From the NCBI RefSeq assembly GCF_963678635.1, contig NW_026970778.1, forward strand, positions 1-64,000: DNA of 64,000 bases, in the 5' to 3' direction. Within the stretch, counting starts at the first letter, position 1. Every line of letters starts with the position of its first letter. The notes under the pieces are model-generated. The model had not been told where the DNA came from. It did not search any database and saw nothing but the letters and a program-made list of their open reading frames with translations. The DNA is from Symsagittifera roscoffensis (lineage: Eukaryota > Xenacoelomorpha > Acoela > Convolutidae). This document shows, one piece after another, positions 60,067 through 64,000 of the stretch. A program made the translations under genes and the position numbers.

Positions 60067-62349
60067 ACGTTCTGCGTTGCTATTATGCTGTTTGAATTAA
60101 CTGGGAAGGGTATAGGGTCCTTTCCTAGACCCCTCCGGATTGAAGTTAAGGCACTTATTTGACAATTCACACTAACGGTGAAGGGTCTTATCACTTGCCT
60201 AATTTCGACTCTATTATGGTTGTCTTGTGCCTTCAGCCCTCCCTTTTTGTCTAGAACTGTCTTAAGTTACTTAGTTCAATCGCTATCAACTTTTGGTAGG
60301 GGTATAAGGGTTTTTTAGAAAAATTTATAAAACGTGAAGGGTGTACCCCTCCGGATTTGTGTAATTTGCTAAAAACAATCTCAAAAAATTTTCTCGCTCG
60401 CTTTTCCGAAAAATTTCTGATCCTATTAGTAAGCTCAGCTAATTTCTGATCTATTGGTACCAAGATCAACTCGATATGATCAGTAGTTCCAAAGTTATTA
60501 ACCAAAACGTCTTTTTTCCGAACTCAAAAAATTTTCTCTCTTATAGGTTCCGCCTAACTTTTTCTGCAAATCTGGTCCTTTCGACCTAAAAATTATTGAT
60601 CCGAGCTCAGAAGGCCTATACTCTTCTAGTTCAATGCAAAAGACCCGATCTAAAACGCTATTGTAGAAAAAATTTGCGAAAAACTATGCTACCTGGACCC
60701 CTCCGGATTGATGAATCCACCAAATCAAACACGTTATGTTCGATTTCTCTGCAACCCGGAAGGCTTTCGGGTAGCGGATTTTAAGACTTGTAGATTCACT
60801 AGTGGACGTTGTCCGAACAACTATTTTTACTGTCCTACCTCAAAAATTTCAAAAAATTTTCTAAATTTTTAGTGTTTCTTACTATCAAAAATTGGGAAAA
60901 TTTGGTTTTTGGTACCAAACTAGTTCCAACCACTTCCGAACTAAAGTTAACCGGTTCTACTTGTTACAGTAGTGCAGTTACGATGTAACACACTAACTTA
61001 GCGCTTTTTTCCGTTTCAAAAAATATCGATATCTGAAAAATCGCGACTTGTGGGGGGATCAAAATATCGCTATTTTGACCCTAAAAACCGGTCTGTTTTC
61101 GTTGTTTTTCACTGAAAAATGATATAAGACTATTAATATAGGCTATATAAGTAATAATATTAGTAATACTATACCCCTCCGGGTTTGTTTAATCTCCGAA
61201 TTAAGGTGCTTAACTCGGATATTCGCAGTTCGGTGAAGGGTCACTACAGTGCAGCACTGTCGAGCCCCCCACAGATTACTATCCTACTTTTTGTACCAAA
61301 AGGGATACAAAACTTGTTAACGATACCCAACAGTCGATTGTAGTTGTCGTTGAGCCTCTTCCTGTTGTTCCCTGTACTGCTTGCCGGATCGGTCTTCACC
61401 CCGGACCCTTCCGAATTGAGCGCAAATCAGCTGACCCTTCCGGATTGGGCGCAATTTATCATTAACGTGCTTAAATGCTCAAATAACCCTACAGTACAAG
61501 CCTCACAAACGGGCCACAAAATTGATCGTAACGATCCTGACTGATATAAATGCCTGTAACAACAATATATCTATCAACAACAAACGGGGGGGTTGAATCA
61601 CATCTTGTCTGGGGGGATGATTTCTACTGATTTTTTACTTTTTTACTGTTTTTGGTTTTTTCGGTTATTTTTTTATGTTTTTTGTTTTTCTTGGGTACTA
61701 TACTACTTTTTGTTTGGTTTTACTTATATCTTTAAGTGTTTTTGGTCACCAACCGCTCAGGGGACGAGGGGACGGCCGATCCCCCCACCCTTCCTGGTTT
61801 GTGAATTTTCGGTCTTAACTATGTTAAAAAGCTATTCACGGCAATCCGGAAGGCCTCCGCGTTCCGAACTACCCTTCCGCCCCGGCGGTTTAGGCCTAAT
61901 AAGGGCGTTAATGTGAGCATCCGCTCGGCGCGGAGTGCTCGTTAACGGTTCTGCCGATCATGATGTTAAAAAAGAATAACACCCAGGAGCGCCATAAAAA
62001 CATACATGTAACATTCGCCCGGAAGATACATATCGACGGATAACAAAACTAAGTCTTAAGACGACTGGCTAGCGTCTAAACAGAGCTTTGCATGCTTTTC
62101 ACCGTCTCTACCAAGCCAGTACTTTTCGGTGGTCTTTCCTACATCGGGTCGACAAAAACGTTACTGCTCTCCGGCTTCGACCAGAACGCTCAAATTAACT
62201 GAATTACATGCAAAAATAGTGAGCTCATGGCTGGGTCTCAGTATCCCCAGACCACGAGGTCACTCCTAAAAACAGGGCTACTACTTATCATATTACTATT
62301 GTTTTTGTTCAGTAGATAAAAATCATCATCTCCATCGAAGATGGATCAA

Positions 62350-62428
62350 CCCTTTCCCCCCTACTTCTAGCTCCTCATTCTTGTCAAAACGAATTAAGAT
62401 CTTAATTAAATTCAAGTCAGGACATGAC
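62350..62428 (-). repeat. Stub of a fourth unit: polypurine tract and 3' end
   Basis: Right of LTR3 the sequence continues as the 3' end of another unit: the polypurine tract (62350-62362), then 66 bases essentially identical to 38786-38851 of unit 3. It stops abruptly at about 62428. LTR3 therefore was once the 3' LTR of a further unit, so the array used to extend to the right. Confidence 0.8.
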
Positions 62429-62983
62429 TGTGCCAGTCGGTCATATTTGGAAGTTTGACCTTGAGAAGAGCAGAAAACACTTGATTTTGGAGTGAAATTT
62501 AAATTTTTAAATTTTCGAATGGAACATGTCATGCACGATTTTCTCGCGAGAACTGAAAATCAAAAAAGGAAAAGAGAACAATTTTAGAACAATTGCGGGA
62601 AAGTTGTCAGAAAAAAACGAGTGGGAAATTGCTATTCGCAATTTCCATCATAGTGAACAAGAGTAGAGCTGTCCTATCTGAAATAGAAGACAGAGTATTC
62701 CCGAGAGAGCAATTATTCGAACTGGACCAGAGTGAACCTTCGACGGAAGGGTGGACAGCTTGAGTGTCCCAATGGTCCACATAAAACTTCGTTCTTGAGT
62801 TCAAACTTACCCTTACCATTCAAACTGATAAACATTGAACTTATCTAGTTACCTTAGTTAATTCTAGAGTTGCTCACCCATTTAATTACTTCCTGTGCTT
62901 GAGCGCATCAACATGTGAGTCCTTAATTTAAATTTCTAGAGTGTGTTTTATGATTGTTATGTTGAGGTAAGGCGAGTTTTAGG
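62429..62983 (+). repeat. Diverged 3' stretch of a related element in opposite orientation
   Basis: No convincing gene is present. Read on the plus strand it shows a patchy resemblance to the element's own 3' stretch (minus-strand reading of about 38773-39240): an AT-rich block, then a perfect hairpin (62624-62646), then ccgag...ttatt...gaactgga and cggaagggt in the same order. It leads directly into the LTR-like sequence at 62984. The similarity is weak and judged by eye. Two small minus-strand ORFs here look like chance. Confidence 0.5.
62624..62646. other. Perfect hairpin in right flank
   Basis: Arms ggaaattgc (62624-62632) and gcaatttcc (62638-62646) pair perfectly over 9 bases with a 5-base loop. 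It may correspond to the hairpin at 39001-39028, about 230 bases before the LTR in the array units. Confidence 0.5.
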
Positions 62984-64000
62984 TTGATCCATCTGAAATG
63001 GATCAAAGTCACACTGTCTAATAAAAAGTAACCTAACGGATTGTTCCAACCCGGTTTTTAACGGCGTTCATGTATTTTGGGTATCTAGAGACCTAATTAT
63101 GGGGACGTTCTTAATTCTAGAGTGGGGGGATATTTTAGTAGTAGCCTTTAAGCTGTAACGGGTCGTAGTCTCATGTCACAAGCGAACCGAACTGGCTCCG
63201 ACCGTTCTTGAGGTGGGAAAACACAAGAGATAGTGTCCCTGACCCTTGAGCCAGTGGTTATAGGGCCTATTTTTCTTAAGCCTCATGTGTGACTGTAGTA
63301 GACGAATGTTACATAGTGTTTTTATGGCGCTCCTGGGTGTTTACGACATCAAGACTACGGAGTCGAACCCACTTGAGACAGCTTCGGGCTGAATGCCCAT
63401 TCTAGAGTACCGGCGGTACGGTTCGACAGGAACGTGCAAACCTTCCGGTTGTACCGTGATAGCTTTTTAAGAAAACTCGAGAAAATTTCCTGGTACGCTC
63501 TCCGAACGAGGCTTAGCTAACCGAGTAAAGGGGGGCAACTAGGGGGACAAAAACACAAGCAAAAAGACAAAAAGCAAAACAAAAACCAAAAAAGATTAGA
63601 AAAAGGAACAAAAACCATAAAACGAAAAAAGACAGTGACTTTGACACCAGATTAGTTGGATCAAACCTTTATATTAATTAAATAGTATACCCATACTGTT
63701 TTACAAGTTCGATCGTTTCGATCAACCTAGCAATTTAAACCAGTAAACTGAATAAAGTGCCCGAAGTGGGGCGTTGTCAAGGGTTTTCAGATAGCTTGGA
63801 ACTTAGCTGGACCAATAGGAGACTTGACTGGAAGAGGTGACCAGCCGAGTGGGAAAGTGGTTCAGGGACACTTGAGCTGAACCAATAGGAGACTTGACTG
63901 GAAGAGGTGACCAGCCGAGTGGGAAAGTGGTTCAGGGACACTTGGCTGAACCAATAGGAGACTGGACTGGAACAGGTGACCAGTCGAGTGGGAAAGCAGC
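62984..64000 (+). repeat. LTR of a diverged related element, plus strand, runs past window
   Basis: It begins ttgatccatc, as the array LTRs do on their own strand, and keeps landmarks in the same order and at similar distances: gtagtagcc; gaatgttacat followed by gtttttatggcgctcctggg (about 63304 here, about 340 bases into LTR2); ccttccgg followed by gatagctttttaa (about 63440-63470); then a G run and an A-rich CAAAAAC tract (about 63531-63650). The sequence between the landmarks has diverged widely, so this is a different, older subfamily. Its orientation is opposite to the array. Confidence 0.8.
63804..64000. repeat. 70-bp minisatellite inside the diverged LTR
   Basis: There are about 2.8 copies of a 70-base unit containing accaataggagacttgactg, starting at 63811, 63881 and 63950 (periods 70 and 69). 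The array runs off the window. Nothing like it is in LTR1-3. The third copy has more substitutions than the first two. Confidence 0.85.

Larger units (their letters stand above)
35814..62349 (-). mobile_element. Giant Ty3/gypsy LTR retroelement, unit 3 (looks whole)
   Basis: This is a complete-looking unit read right to left: LTR3, a leader of about 270 bases, a fused gag-pol ORF, a 411-base gap, a second ORF of 2981 aa, a 1.4 kb 3' stretch with a polypurine tract, then LTR2. The order protease, reverse transcriptase, RNase H, integrase places it in Ty3/gypsy (Metaviridae). At about 26.5 kb it is several times longer than usual family members (5-10 kb). Both ORFs are uninterrupted, and its two LTRs are very alike in the U3 part, so it is young. 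LTR2 is shared with unit 2. I could not identify a target-site duplication, because the left side runs into unit 2 and the right side into a truncated stub. Confidence 0.93.
59293..62349 (-). repeat. LTR3 (5' LTR of unit 3)
   Basis: This LTR is about 3.06 kb, some 100 bases longer than LTR1 and LTR2, mostly because its CCGG-motif cluster is expanded. The right edge is placed against a polypurine tract; the left edge is inferred from TTGAT...ATCAA ends. Its U3 matches LTR2, while its R/U5 side differs from LTR1 and LTR2 by a few percent, with clumped changes (for example around 60390-60480 and 60835-60890). Confidence 0.8.

Noticed and set aside
61344-61544. Plus-strand ORF in LTR3 with a signal-peptide-like start (also in LTR1 and LTR2)
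   Set aside because: The hydrophobic stretch is short, its start shifts between LTR copies, it overlaps CCGG motifs and runs antisense to the element. Chance is more likely.
62607-62819. Small minus-strand ORFs in the right flank (also 62326-62532) as host genes
   Set aside because: They are short, without recognisable domains, and lie in sequence that resembles the element's own non-coding 3' stretch.

Overview
The window is eukaryotic, almost certainly animal, DNA made nearly entirely of one giant Ty3/gypsy-type (Metaviridae) LTR retroelement family. I see no host gene. Nematode is my best guess for the host, from an impression that the second-ORF protein resembles uncharacterised nematode proteins; nothing in the window proves it.

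Layout: all units of the array lie on the minus strand, head to tail, sharing LTRs with a period of about 23.5 kb. Reading from the right: LTR3 (about 59293-62349), unit 3 gag-pol (49529-59020), unit 3 second ORF (40172-49117), a 1.4 kb 3' untranslated stretch, LTR2 (about 35814-38772), unit 2 gag-pol region (25934-35541), unit 2 second-ORF region (16636-25537), 3' stretch, LTR1 (about 12282-15240), unit 1 gag-pol region (2402-12009), and the start of the unit 1 second ORF (1-2007), cut by the window edge. Unit 3 looks whole, with both reading frames open. Unit 2 has about four breaks and unit 1 about two in the part visible. Units 1 and 2 are nearly identical and share a break; unit 3 differs from them by a few percent by eye.

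The element is unusual. Its fused gag-pol is 3163 aa. It carries two CCHC knuckles, protease, reverse transcriptase, RNase H, a very long linker, a DDE integrase with a GPF module, and a C-terminal domain that reads as a macro (ADP-ribose-binding) domain. A second ORF of 2981 aa lies downstream of pol, where envelope genes usually sit. It is not envelope-like. It carries a clear SGNH/GDSL hydrolase domain (GDS, G, GTND and DGIH blocks) and at least one further degenerate SGNH-like module. With two LTRs one element spans about 26.5 kb.

Right edge: beyond LTR3 lie 79 bases of another unit's 3' end (a polypurine tract plus spacer). Then comes an abrupt switch to a diverged relative in the opposite orientation: its 3' stretch (62429-62983) and its LTR (62984 to beyond 64000), ending in a 70-bp minisatellite. 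LTR2 is a mosaic: its U3 side matches LTR3 and its R/U5 side matches LTR1. This is what LTR-LTR recombination joining two elements would leave.
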